A stretch of DNA of 64,000 bases from Eudorina sp. 2006-703-Eu-15 (lineage: Eukaryota; Chlorophyta; Chlorophyceae; Chlamydomonadales; Volvocaceae): contig BDSI01000068.1 in NCBI GenBank assembly GCA_003117195.1, positions 308,026 through 372,025 on the forward strand, read 5' to 3'. Within the stretch, counting starts at the first letter, position 1. Each line of letters opens with the position of its first letter. The position numbers were made by a program, and so were the translations under genes. Under the pieces are notes generated by a model that was not told the DNA's origin, did not search any database, and saw only the letters and a program-made list of their open reading frames with translations. This document shows, in pieces, positions 27,801-42,427 of this stretch.

Positions 27801-27901
27801 TGTCGCTCCAATACAAGTGGTTCTGCGGCTTTTCCTTCTGCACCAAGACCGCCTTCGACCTGACCATTACGCGGGGCACAGGTTGCCCAGCTCTGGGATA
27901 G
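7768..27901 (+). CDS. Giant multi-exon EF-hand, transmembrane, proline-rich-rod protein; family not recognised
   Basis: Exons with GT-AG borders and matching phases: about 9116-9987, 10822-10896, 11355-11423, 12948-13038, 13476-14233, 14862-14993, 15589-15751, about 15903-16008, 16448-16501, 16877-17046, 17423-17516, 17716-17821, 18210-18346, 18560-18611, 18689-18904, 19536-19593, 19770-19833, about 21210-21345, 21689-21751, 22175-22276, 22768-22854, 23167-23250, 23548-23631, 24219-24454, 24723-25014, 25471-25551, 25820-25882, 26207-26348, 26907-26944 and 27773-27901 (TAG). A first exon at 7768-7907 is tentative; so is a small exon near 16162-16200, whose phase does not fit. Order: Ala/Gln/Pro-rich N-terminus; EF-hand loop DEDKNDSLSKDE split by an intron; membrane helix (LALLVLLFCLAGMAAAIVYF); long region with scattered Cys and N-glycosylation sequons; proline-rich rod; beta-rich C-terminal domain. 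It is probably a type II membrane or matrix protein. Two genes meeting in the gap 19833-21210 remain possible. Confidence 0.6.
8525..8560. repeat. (TA)n microsatellite
   Basis: About 18 TA units lie in an AT-rich stretch (8440-8690), in the proposed first intron of the giant gene. Confidence 0.95.
8826..8895 (+). repeat. 70-bp repeat, left copy of a distant inverted pair
   Basis: This block (ACCGTTACAAGGTGGACCCG... to ...GCTCGTAGGTGTCTC) recurs in reverse orientation at about 29305-29376. The copies are almost identical; the right copy has a few extra bases (TATCG-type) after AGATA. It could be part of a dispersed element or the ends of a large one. Confidence 0.8.
14651..14714. repeat. Perfect 25-bp hairpin in an intron
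   Basis: 14651-14675 is the exact reverse complement of 14690-14714, around a 14-nt loop that itself contains GTCGAC. The hairpin sits in the intron between exons 13476-14233 and 14862-14993. Its arms start with GCACGTG, so each outer end also holds a CACGTG E-box-like core. Confidence 0.9.
18407..18446. repeat. (GCAT)n tetranucleotide microsatellite
   Basis: Ten uninterrupted GCAT units lie in an intron of the giant gene. Each unit is part of a self-complementary GCATGC repeat. Confidence 0.95.
19118..19527. mobile_element. hAT-type MITE inserted at a splice acceptor
   Basis: This 410-bp element has imperfect terminal inverted repeats (CAGGGTTGCTAACTTA at the left; the right end reads CAGGGTGGCTATCTTA on the other strand). 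An 8-bp target duplication, CCTGCAAG, lies at 19110-19117 and 19528-19535. CAGGG-type ends with 8-bp duplications are typical of the hAT superfamily. There is no coding capacity. The right duplication is the acceptor of the exon starting at 19536. A related copy is at 61884-62357. Confidence 0.85.
19695..19726 (+). repeat. Dispersed repeat, copy 1
   Basis: The motif CCCTTTGGGGTCCGCTGTAA followed by CGTTCATTCAT lies in an intron. Related copies are at 21982-22009 (+) and 24568-24600 (-), with a weaker match near 28911-28926. Confidence 0.75.
21689..24454 (+). other. Cassette of proline-rich mini-exons
   Basis: Six consecutive exons begin in phase 0: 21689-21751 (21 codons), 22175-22276 (34), 22768-22854 (29), 23167-23250 (28), 23548-23631 (28) and 24219-24454. 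The first five also end in phase 0. They encode PPPPVFP, PSPPPPPVPPAPPAPPP, PPLPPNAPPPRVP, PPRPSPRPPL and PPRPPSPRPPPSP type sequence, like the hydroxyproline-rich rods of volvocine wall proteins. Being symmetric, such exons can be duplicated or skipped without shifting the frame. Confidence 0.75.
21982..22009 (+). repeat. Dispersed repeat, copy 2
   Basis: It has the same CCCTTTGGGGTCCGCTGTA core as 19695-19726, one base shorter before CGTTCATT. It is intronic. Confidence 0.75.
24568..24600 (-). repeat. Dispersed repeat, copy 3 (inverted)
   Basis: This is the reverse complement of the same core, beginning GAATGAATGAAC and ending GCGGACCCCAAAG. It contains an ATTACAG that mimics a splice acceptor, followed by an open stretch to 24648. 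The phases of neighbouring exons show that this stretch is not needed in the coding sequence. Confidence 0.75.
26394..26466 (-). mobile_element. 3'-tail fragment related to the retrotransposon
   Basis: Read on the minus strand, a CCCCCTTAACACACGCCA block is followed by about 30 bases and then (AAT)n. The end of the element at 3498-5337 reads CCCCCTTAACACATGCCA and then (TAT)n. It would be a severely 5'-truncated copy of a related element. Only about 20 aligned bases support this, so it is tentative. Confidence 0.45.
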
Positions 27902-30194
27902 TGAGCTCTGGGGTAGGAGCAAATCGCAGATGGAGGGACGGAGGCGCGCGCGCGGCGGGGCATCGCGCTTGGTTGTTGCACGCACTTGCTTTGTGTCTTC
28001 GATCGTTGATTGGTTGTCCCGAAAAGCAATGAGTAATATTACGCTGGGCAAACCCTAGCATGAATTAAGGTAGATAGTGGGGTCGCAGGCTCGCTGAGCC
28101 GATACGTCGTTACGTTATTTTTATCACCGAAGAGTCTGAAAGAAGATACAAGTAGAATTGGGTGAGCGCATCACGAAGATGTCTACGGATGTCGCTGGCA
28201 TGTGTCAATTACGCGACGCATGTACGTACATATCCGTGATTAATGCATTATCCATCTTCATCCTATCCGTGGCCACATGTATAAGGCGTTCTTGCCTGTA
28301 TCCTAGGATATATGTAGACACGCACGCGATATGCCAGCGCATAAGTATCCAGAACGCAACTGAGACCGACGACGACATACATACATCGCCGTTGTCTGCG
28401 TGTGCTAATTAAGTTCCGGCTGGCGTGCCCCGACTACTGGCGCCCCCGCCCCCCTGCGTGACCTACCACGCAGCAGAGCAGCCTACCTTGCTTATTATTA
28501 CTGGCCCCGGCAACAACTTATAGCATGATACATTAACCGCCGCGCGCTTGACGGTACTGCTGCGTGCTGGATGCAGAACAAAAATAAATCCACTGCTCGC
28601 CTGCCTCGCTCGCTCGCTATGTCCATTGCAATTTCATACGGGTGGCATGATGAGTAACGGGCGGGGTGGTTCCCTGGTAGCTGGAGTGGGTGCGTGCGTG
28701 GTGTGCATTCGCTCGGTGCAATATTTGTGAAGCCCCAGTCTCGTGTCCAACGGTGGATGGGCTGTTGTGTACGTACTGCGTACGTACTCTGATACACTCT
28801 GATTGTGTAACAATAATTGCGGTTCCGTTTTTATTTGCAGCATACGATGATGAGGGGCGCGGCTACTAGTAGTTACGGCTGTCATCTATCATGGGTTACC
28901 CGCCGCGGGCGGGGTCCGCTGTAACATCGATCATTATCAATAATCAGCCCCACCGCATACATGGCACTACTGTATCTCCTGGGTATCGTCATACAATAAT
29001 AAATAATTATTTTGAAAAATGAGTGAAAGTTGCGCAAATAAATAATTACAGCCGCAGCTGCGCAAGTTAAGAAACTTATTGTTGGAGAGCCTGCCTGCGC
29101 GAGATTGCTGACATTATTTCCCCTCCCCTAGCTACCTCCCGCCGACGCCCCCGATGCATGCATCCTCGCTCCGTCGTTCGTTTATGTACAAGCAACGGCC
29201 GCCGCAAGCCACGAGAACGTAACTTCTTAATCTGCTGCTGCTGATGGTGGACAGCGTTTATTTGCTTTTCGAGTGTCCTTGCTTGGTACGGGTTGACGAG
29301 ACGAGACACCTACGAGCGATATATCTGGGCCCGTTGGAACACCCGGTCGGGATACGGGTCCACCTTGTAACGGTTACATGACGTTGGTCGCCGTAATCTG
29401 CAACTGTACCGGATCGTCGACGGTTTTACAGGCTGCGCAAATATCAGGAAAACAGTTACAGTCATCAGGGGTGCGTGCGCGACGGAGCGACGATACCGCG
29501 GAGGTACGGTAACGAACAGCACGCATGCAGCAGAACGAGAACTATATCCCATACTCGCATCCACCCACGCACGCACCCGCTGCCATGTAGAGATCTTACC
29601 TACCTACCCAGCAGATAGATTGGTAGCTGCGCGCGCTGAATGAAGCACGCAAGCAAGCAAGGCGCGTGCCATCCATGCACAGATGTACGGCACGCACACG
29701 CACGGCACTGTATGCATGTACGCGCGCACGCACTGGCTGCCCGCATCAATAAACCTAATCACATGCGCGCGCGCACACGTGCTCGATCTATCGCGACATC
29801 GATCGCTCTGTTGTGTGCTGCTGGCGCGTGATGATGATGAGCTCCGCCGTCCCTCTAGGGAGCTCCCTCGCTACTCCATCCCCCACTTCGCTGCACGGTA
29901 TGTGTGTCCCCTTCATCTTGCTTCGTTGCTGCGTGATGACAGCTAGCTAGTTAGCTGGTGCGTTAGCGGTGAGTGAGCGGTGCGCTAGCTCGCTTGATTG
30001 GTCCTCCTCCTGCTGCTGGCGGCTGCCTGCGGTCATGTTAATCGTGCGTACGCTAGCTAGGCATATCAAACCCATCCAGCCTGGCGTGTATTGGTAAGAG
30101 ACGATGAGGCTCATTCTCAGCCTACGTAGATCGCCTACGTACGTAACCATGCATACAACGCCGCCACCGGCGGGCGTGCGTGTCTTGTATGTCA
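27902..30194. other. Intergenic between two convergent genes, no gene seen
   Basis: The 3' ends of the giant gene (+) and the pherophorin gene (-) face each other across this stretch. Besides the 70-bp repeat at 29305-29376 and scattered GCAT/CGCG runs, no coding signal was found. Confidence 0.5.
29305..29376 (-). repeat. 70-bp repeat, right copy of a distant inverted pair
   Basis: This is the reverse complement of 8826-8895 with a small insertion. It lies between the end of the giant gene (27901) and the pherophorin gene. Confidence 0.8.
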
Positions 30195-34705
<4,511 letters not shown>

Positions 34706-37700
34706 CTACGTAGCCTATCCAGCTACCTGCTGGATGCGGTCAGCAGCAGGGGCGGTGGGGATATGGAGGGACGGACGGAACGATTATTAATATTGGCGCC
34801 ACAAGCCACATACCCGGAAGGGGCGGCAGCAGGCGGCAGCTTTGACCTCATCGACCAGCGGGAACGAAATCGTTGCAGGCCCAGTGATGATACCTATTAC
34901 ATCCGTAGAAAGTAAATAGTTAAGATATATTGCGCGCGCCTTCGTGCGTCCGTCCATCCCGCCCGTGCGTGGTCATGCGTGGCGGGGCGCGCGCGCGCAC
35001 ACGCACGCACGCAGCCGGTGATGATGGTGATGGTGATGAGGTGGATGGCGGTACGGGGTACGTACCACATGCCGCCGGCTCTCGCTCTAAGCACAGCAAG
35101 TATCCTTGCATTACACGCGGCCATGGAGGAGCGCACGTATGTGCCACATACGTATGTGCGGCGCATCTACCACCACCGACCATCCAGCCACCAGTGACAA
35201 TCAATTCCGTCTCTCCCGCGAGGGCGGGGAGTTAGGGGAGCGATTATTATTTATGTGTACGCGCCCGCCCATGTATGATTATTACTAACGAACAGCAGCT
35301 AAGCCAGACATGTATGTATGTAGATGTCGAACGCCAAGCAAGTGCAAAATAAACTAATGTCGCTAGTGATCGACGCACGGCCATCCGAAGGACTTCCGCG
35401 AAGAGGTATGTAGCATGTGAAAAAATAGTCGCGAGGTGCAGCGATGCAAGCAAGTGGCATTGCCTTGGATTCGACGGTATGCGTTGCTGGCATCCTACCT
35501 CACTTTTAACAATCCCACCCTTACAATCGACAGCCCTTGCAAGATTTCCAGCCTTTACAGTGCCATTACCAACCTTAAATTACAGTCGGTTGTCAGGCTA
35601 TACAGCGCTCTTTCAAAGGCAGCAGGCAGCAGGTTCCGTGTGCAACCGGAGGCCGATCATTCAACAAGTCCGTCCGACGAATTGTAATATCAATGTAACT
35701 CTGTCGGCGCCTATTGGTTCGGGTGCCGTAATTTGGGCCAGGTCACGAAAAATGCTGTACATGCATCGCACATGCAGATTCAGACTACGCTCTCGCTGGA
35801 AGAAACTTTCCTTTCATAGTTATTTTCAAGCTTATAGAGTCAATTTTGTGCGCGGAGGTGTTCGGGGAGCTGCCCGGCCCAAACATCGGCGAAATTAGGC
35901 GGAAAATTTTGGGCCAGTTGCTCGTTTGGCTATGCAACTTGGTGGAGATATGTTCTAGCCATTAACATTAGCTTATAGGACCTCATATAACACCTCTGGC
36001 ATGCCTTTGAAGCCCGGCGACAAGCGGTCTCTTGCCAATATACTACGAGACATATTCTTTTATGATGCTGTGGTTGGAAGGCGGGGTTCGAGCGAAATGG
36101 CGCTGTTGGACCGACTTTTCTGTGGTGGCCCAAAATAGGGAACCCCCCGTTTTTAGCCCAAAACTTTGGCGCTTCATTTTGTCGTCAAAACTTGAGCAAG
36201 ACGCCGCCGCATTTATATGACTGCTAGTACATATAATTACGATGTAAAAGCGCCGCGAACGACATCTCAAGTCGCTAAAATGAATGTTTGCGGTCCATTA
36301 TTCTAACCTGGCCCAAATACGGACCCGTTAAAGTTATATGATAGTTCATCATGTTGATGTATATTTTTACGAAGCTAGTACACTTCAATAAAGGGGTTCA
36401 ACAATAGCAGCAGTACGTGTGCCCGTAACATTACCGAACCCGACACGGTACAGGAGCACTCGCATGCAAAGGATCGATGGAAGTCGAATCCTTTGAAGCA
36501 AGGCCGCTTTGTCCCTGCGCAGATCTATTCAATGGGCAATCGGTAGTCGCTACTCAGAAGGCTTTGAAAAGGATAAGACCTAATCGGACGCCATGCAAAA
36601 TATTTCGAGCCATATCTTATTTTCCAGAGTTCAAACGAATCTGCCTCTGAGACCGGAAAGCGTCCTCAAGGTAAAAGCGCCGTCACGGCGGTTACGATTT
36701 GTTACGGTTTATTACTACAAACCCGGCTAACGAAAGGAGCGGTCGTGCAAGAATTTAAACCTTTATTGGAGTCCCGAAAGGCGCTCGCAATTTGCTGCGT
36801 GGCTGAAAAGCCTGCGCAGCCTCAATCGCGGCTAGCTGACTACAAGAAAGATCGGGACACGTCAGACTTAACATTTCAATTTTTTGCAAACGATCTTTAT
36901 TTTCAAGCATGGAGTGTCACACAACAAGCCCGGCTTCACTCATGTCCACCAGGCTCCGTCTAGCCGTATGTACACGGCCCGCCGGGTAGGTCGCTCGCTC
37001 TGCGGGTGGCGGGTAGCAGGGCAGGCCGATTCGGCGGCGGGCGGCTTGCTCTTTGTCAGGATATCGCATTGCGCCCCTAGGGGCGCCCCAAGTCATTTCA
37101 GTTCTGGGTGCATTGTTAGCGTGACAATGCTGATAGGCGGGCCCCGCCCCTGGACATGAATGTAGGAAGATCCAGTGTTCCATCCGTGGTCGCTCCATCC
37201 TTGTTTTTCCTCAAATAAATCGCGCCAATTTTTTATCATGCAAGCTTAACATTCAAAGTGCAGTCGTTGTTGGAGTACCAGAACATGCGCGGTATTTCTG
37301 GCAGCTGGTAGCTGCATCTGAACAGGATTGTGCGGTATTGCGGTATCGTGCAGGACCTACCTTAAGGACGTGGTTGGCTTCCAAAAAACAACGTTAGGAC
37401 GAAGGCAGCAAGCCTTAGGCAATAGGCATATTTAAATGCTTGCCACAAAAGAGGACCGTCACAAACGCACAGATACGCACGGATAGCGGCCGGAACGGAA
37501 CAGCGGTTCGGTGAGTGGCGCCTCTTCAGTACACTTCATTATTACACTGTGCCGCACGCACTGCATGACCAGCCAGAAGTACAGATCATCCATAACCCCG
37601 AAGTATGCCGTAATCCATTCATGCCATGCATCGTAAGTTGCCTGATTGGCAAAAATAACCTGCCTCACAACCACTGGACATAACCGCATGAACAGCTGGT

Positions 37701-38168
37701 TATATTAACAGCTGGTAAACACCCGCTCTCGGTCCCTTGTGGAGTCCCCAGATTGTCAGCCCACAACAAAAGTGAAGGGACAGGACGCGGCGGTCACTCT
37801 CGCACCCCTCAGCCGTGCCGTGCCGAACGGAGTGCTGCTCCCACCTTACTTGCCATGAACCCACACTCACGGGAGCAGCCGCGACTCCCACCAAACGGCA
37901 GTGCTTCCACCCAGGCAGCTCCTCCTGGAGCAATGTGCCCGACCTGCCTGATGAGCTGACCTGCCGTATGAACCTAGCTAGCCTGCGGATGATGCGGATG
38001 AGCCCGACTTGCTGTCTGATGAACCCGACCTGCGGACCCTGCTTCAAGCCAGGTCTCCAAGCAAGCACCCCTTGCCGAACGCCTGTGTCCTTGGGGACAC
38101 GCCAAGCCGGTCCATACCCCAGCGCCTGGGGTTTTAACATCTTGACCCGACTGCGCCCCTCATCCCTT
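34706..38168. other. Intergenic, AT-richer, no convincing gene
   Basis: This holds the upstream region of the pherophorin gene and the downstream region of the MYND gene. Blocks with GGCCCAAAAT-like words recur between 35750 and 36320. A 76-codon minus-strand frame at 37459-37689 (with ATYDAWHEWITAYFGVMDD) has some coding look but no neighbours to join to. Confidence 0.4.
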
Positions 38169-41100
38169 TCACCCCTTGCAGCACTCCGCCTTGTGCGCCG
38201 CCTTCCAGTGCGCCACCTGGCACTCCCGGCTGCAGTACCGCACCCGCCCGCCGCAGCGCCCGCACCCGGACAGCTTCAGATCCGCCTCGCTGTCGCCCTC
38301 CAGGTTGGTGCAGAGCGGGTTGCCGCAGACCGGCAGCACCGACAGCACCTCCCCAGGAGAGGGCAGCAGCGCGGACGCAGCGACCCAAGCCTGAAGCTCC
38401 TCCTCCGTCAAAGGGCCCTCGGCGCCCAACGACGTAACGCCCGGCCCCCCGGCGCAGACCCTCTCCAACGCTGCCAGCAGCTTCGGCTGCGGCACCGCGC
38501 CTCCCGGTCTTAGCACCTCACGCGCGCGGGACAGGCTGAGCGTGTATCGCAAGCGCCGCCAAGGCGTCGACGGCCCCGCTGTGGTTGCCACGGCCCCATG
38601 GCCCTGCTGGTCACTGCTCGTCCTCAGCGCGTGCGCCAGCCGCGTCGGCGCCAACCTCAGCAGCGCCCACATCGCCCGGACCCAGGCCTCTTCCAAGCCT
38701 ACATCATTGAAGGAAGTGTAGCACGTGAGATCCAGTACTTCGAGCGCCAGTCCTAGAAGCTCCAACAGCTTGACTTCCGACCACAGGAACCTGTCCCAGG
38801 CGGCGGATGAGACGGCTGGTCCTGCTGGCAAATGAAGCGGTGAGGCTCCTGCCGCAGCTACTGCTGAAGGTGCTGTTGCGTTGCTCGACCCCCATGAGGC
38901 AGGACAGGGCTGGCCAGCAGCGGCGCGCTGCTCCCGCTGGGAGCCGTCAGCTGCTGAATTCAGCGGCGCCGTGCCACCCGATGCCGCCGCCGCCGTCAGA
39001 AGCGGCACCCAGGACAACGCCGCGGCCAGCACCACATCGCAATCTTGAGGATTCGATTTCCTCCAGTACCCGGACAGGCTGTCCGCGAGGCGTGTCACCT
39101 CCGGCAGCACCCGTACAGCGATCTGCGCGAGCGCCGAGGCCAGGCGCCCGACAGCGGCCTTCCGACAGTCACCCACAGGGTGAGGCTCATCGCAGCCTCC
39201 GCTAGCGGCTATGGCTGTGTTATTGCCGAGCTCAGCAGCTGCACCCGTGGCGGCCCCAGCGCTGCATCCTGTCGCTGGGGCCACCGACAGGCCCGCAGCG
39301 GAGGCTGCACCGTCTGGCTGATCGCCCATCCCGACGGATCCGCCGCTGCTCGGTTGCCGGCGTCCCTCCCTGCCAGCCGGTCGGACCTCGGCAGCAGGCG
39401 CCGGCTCAGACGCTGCCGCCCCTGTGGAAGCCGGCATTGGGCGCCCCATACTCTGCAGAAGAACATGGACGAAGGGCACTCTCCTGCACGGTGGCCCCAA
39501 AGCTTGTCGCGCACATTCCGCCAGCTCTCTGGCCTGCCTGACTGCTCGCTCTGCCGCAAACTGTAATCCTCTCAGCTTCGAAGATCTGCTGCTGTCCCGG
39601 CCCCGGACATCACTGTTGGTGTACTCGCTGACCTCCGGGCTGACCCCCGAGGCCGCGAACTCGGACCGCAGAGCCGCCGAGGCCGAGGTCAGCTGCAGCG
39701 CGCCGCGCCGGGCGGTTTTGGCCACGGAAGCAGCCAGGGAGGCCACGTCCGGGGGCGCAGCAAAGGCCAGGGCCTGCGCCCAGCCGTCCCCGGAAAGCCC
39801 GCTCAGCGCGTTGACGTATTCGTCCATATCCTGAATGCACACGGCGGATCGGACAGTTCGTTGTGCCTTCCCCAGATGTACACACAGGAAATGGAAATCT
39901 GGCCAGCAATGAGTTACAAATCCCGTGAGTAAATGGAGTAACCTTAACGAATAAATGGAGTGATTTCAACAAGCGAATCAGATGCAAAGACGGCCTCACC
40001 ACACGCATCAGAAACTGCACGCAGCTGCGCTTTCGCTGGTGGTATTGGCTACTTGCACTCGGCCAAGTGGCAAGGGTTACCCCTGAACACCAACTGCTCG
40101 GTGGCCAACTGCATCCGCAGAGCGGGTGGGTAAGCTCCCAGGTTCAAGCCTGGCGCGTCCGGACCCTATGGATGTGTACGACGCCCCGGTGGAGTTATGC
40201 TGGGTGTGCCCGGGTTCGTTGCTTCGGGTTTAGTTCTTTTTTCAATTTGGCCCCGGTGGACCACCTCTGGGAGTGGGTCGTGGCGCCCCGTCCCGGATTG
40301 AAGAGTACGCAGCGCAGGTAGGTAGGTAGACGTGGGCCTGAGGTGCTCATCCTCACACCCAAGCCCCGGCTAGCACCCGAGTACGGTCAGTACAGAGGGC
40401 CATCATCGCCCTTGAGCGACCCTTACACTTACACGGAACCAACAGAACCCCGGCCGCCGCCGCAGCAGCTCCATTGAACGCGTCCAGCCTGCCCGCAGAG
40501 CCGTCGCCACGTCCAGGGATGGCTCCGGCGGTATTGGGCCTGGAAGGCAAGGTGCGGGGACGTCGAGAAAAGTCGCACAGGGAGGAGCACGACCGGCAAT
40601 GTCATCAAGCTGCCGGCACGACAGGACAACAAAGGACTAACAACGTGCACTTCAACTGTAATGAAGCATATTCTCGTTCATTCATTCATTCATTAATACT
40701 CTCATCACCATATACTCAGTTACTTGCACGTTAAAGGGTTGCTACAACACCGCCACGAGTGCTGACGAGGCCAAGGCAGCCAGTCGTCGTACAGGTGCCG
40801 TAAGAAAGCCACGACTTGAAAGGCCACATATGTGCGGCAGGGGCCGCCCCATGGCAGCGCACCCACCCTCATCTGTATTGGTCCGCAGCGCCAGCAAAAC
40901 CTGCAAGTCGACCCGTTGCCACCTGTCCCTTTCCTTGCGGTCCGCCTTTGACGCCAGGTCAATGATCTTGACGGCCAATGACCACCACCGCTCCAGCTGT
41001 ACACGCTGCAGCGGCGGCGTGACTGCCTCAGCCGCCCAACCCACATTCCACAGCGCGCCTCGGGCGCATACAAGTGCCCGCAGCCCCAGCTCATCCGCCT

Positions 41101-42427
41101 TCGCCGGATCAATCCTGGCTCGCTGCTGCTCCGGCTGTTGCTTCTGCCGTGGGTCGCCGCCAGCTGCAGGGGCAGCCAGTGCCTCCGCGGCGCAGGCCGC
41201 CAGACGCATGGACACGTCCCGGCTGGCGGCCATATTGTACGGCGGTACCTGCTGACCGGCCAGGACCTCCGCGACAGTGTCCAGCTCTGGTTTCGTTGAC
41301 TCTAACGCGTTCCGTAGCTCGTAATCCAGCTCCTTCGCGTCGAGCACTTCTAGCTCGGCAATGCGGGACTGCAGCACATGGAGGCGGCGTGTGCACACCT
41401 CCTCCAACGAATCGGCAGGACCATGCGCATGTCGGCGAAGATAGTAATGCACTGTCGAGAGGCTGTCCTCCCATGCCCACAGCGCCTGAATCGCCAACGT
41501 CACATCCGCTGAGTTCGCTGAGTGCAGCCGCAGCGGGCGCCCACACGTGGTGAACAGCGGTGCCGCCACCGCCCCGGGCCCATATGGCATGCCGTACGTG
41601 GTGCCGCCATCCAGCGCGGCCGCCAAGCACACAAGGTGTGACGTCAGCAGGAAAGACGTACTGACACGACCTCTGAAGAACTTGCTGCGCCACCAGCACA
41701 CGGTTGGGGTCCCCAACACGCGCGACAAGCGCTGCATCAGCGCAGCCGCTTCCTCCGCGACACCGTCAAGGCGGGTCGCCAGCAGTAAGGCACGCGAGCA
41801 ATGCTCCAGGAGGCGGCTATCGACAAGCTCCCTCGTCCTGTCAAAAGCGCCGTCCGGGTATTGGTGTATGTCAGGCAGCGCCATGAACTCCAGCAGCGCT
41901 ACTGCCTCCTTCAGCACCCCCAGCGCCCGCTGCCCGAGAAGTCGGGATTCGGTGGCCGACAGCTCGAACGCCAGCCCGGCCAAGATAGCACTGTAGCACC
42001 GAAGTGTCTGCGTCCTAACAAGAGCATTCGACACCAGGTAATAAACGTCGCTTAGTGAATCCTTGTCCGAGCGACTGATGTCCACTTGCAGTCGACCCAG
42101 ATGGGCGGCCAGGGCGCTGCGGAGGGCTGTGTACGCATCCCTCTCTGCTGAGGGTACATCTGGTTGGACTGAGCGCCGCAACGCCAGGCCGAAGAGTGCG
42201 GCCAGGCCGCCAAGGTGCGTTTCACCGATGGTCGACCAAATGCTGGCTGTTGGTAGTGTGTTAACCCTTTGTTGAAGCAGGCCATGCAAGTCCTGGGTCA
42301 CTGGACTTATTCGCTCCTCCGAGGGCAGGCTTCCTCCCTCGGCACATAGAGCTCGAAGCACATGCGTGCTGACCGCACGGACACGTTTCAGACTAGGCGT
42401 CGAAGAAGAGCCGCCTCGACCTGCCAT
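38169..42427 (-). CDS. Large MYND zinc-finger protein
   Basis: Two exons, 42427-40867 and 39898-38169, are joined in phase 1 (donor GAGG/GTGGGT, acceptor CTGGCCAG). The total of 3291 nt is an exact multiple of three and gives 1096 residues. The N-terminal 950 residues are helical, Ala/Leu-rich and without a recognised domain (SLKRVRAVSTHVLRALCAEG near the start; repeated Leu-rich helices). The C-terminus is a MYND finger: VCGNPLC, TNLEGDSEADL, GCGRCGG, RYCSRECQVAHWKAAHKAEC. MYND fingers bind proline-containing peptide motifs in partner proteins. Very similar NLEGDSEA...CSRECQVAHWKAAHK endings define a family I know to be greatly expanded in Chlamydomonas relatives; its function is unknown. 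Without the intron the upstream exon would end at a stop at 40742, so two separate genes are the alternative. Confidence 0.85.
40194..40231 (+). repeat. Dispersed repeat GGGTGTGCCYGGGTTCGTT, copy 1
   Basis: CTGGGTGTGCCCGGGTTCGT then TGCTTCGGGTTT lies in the MYND intron. A near-identical block lies at 45341-45374 downstream of the ataxin-3 gene. Confidence 0.7.

Noticed and set aside
37459..37689. 76-codon minus-strand frame with DAWHEWITAYFGVMDD
   Set aside because: It has a coding look but no family, no adjoining exon and no start context; not called as a gene.
40118..40190. tRNA-like GGTTCAAGCC box in the MYND intron
   Set aside because: The T-arm can pair only with a 6-nt loop and no matching D-arm or acceptor stem could be drawn.
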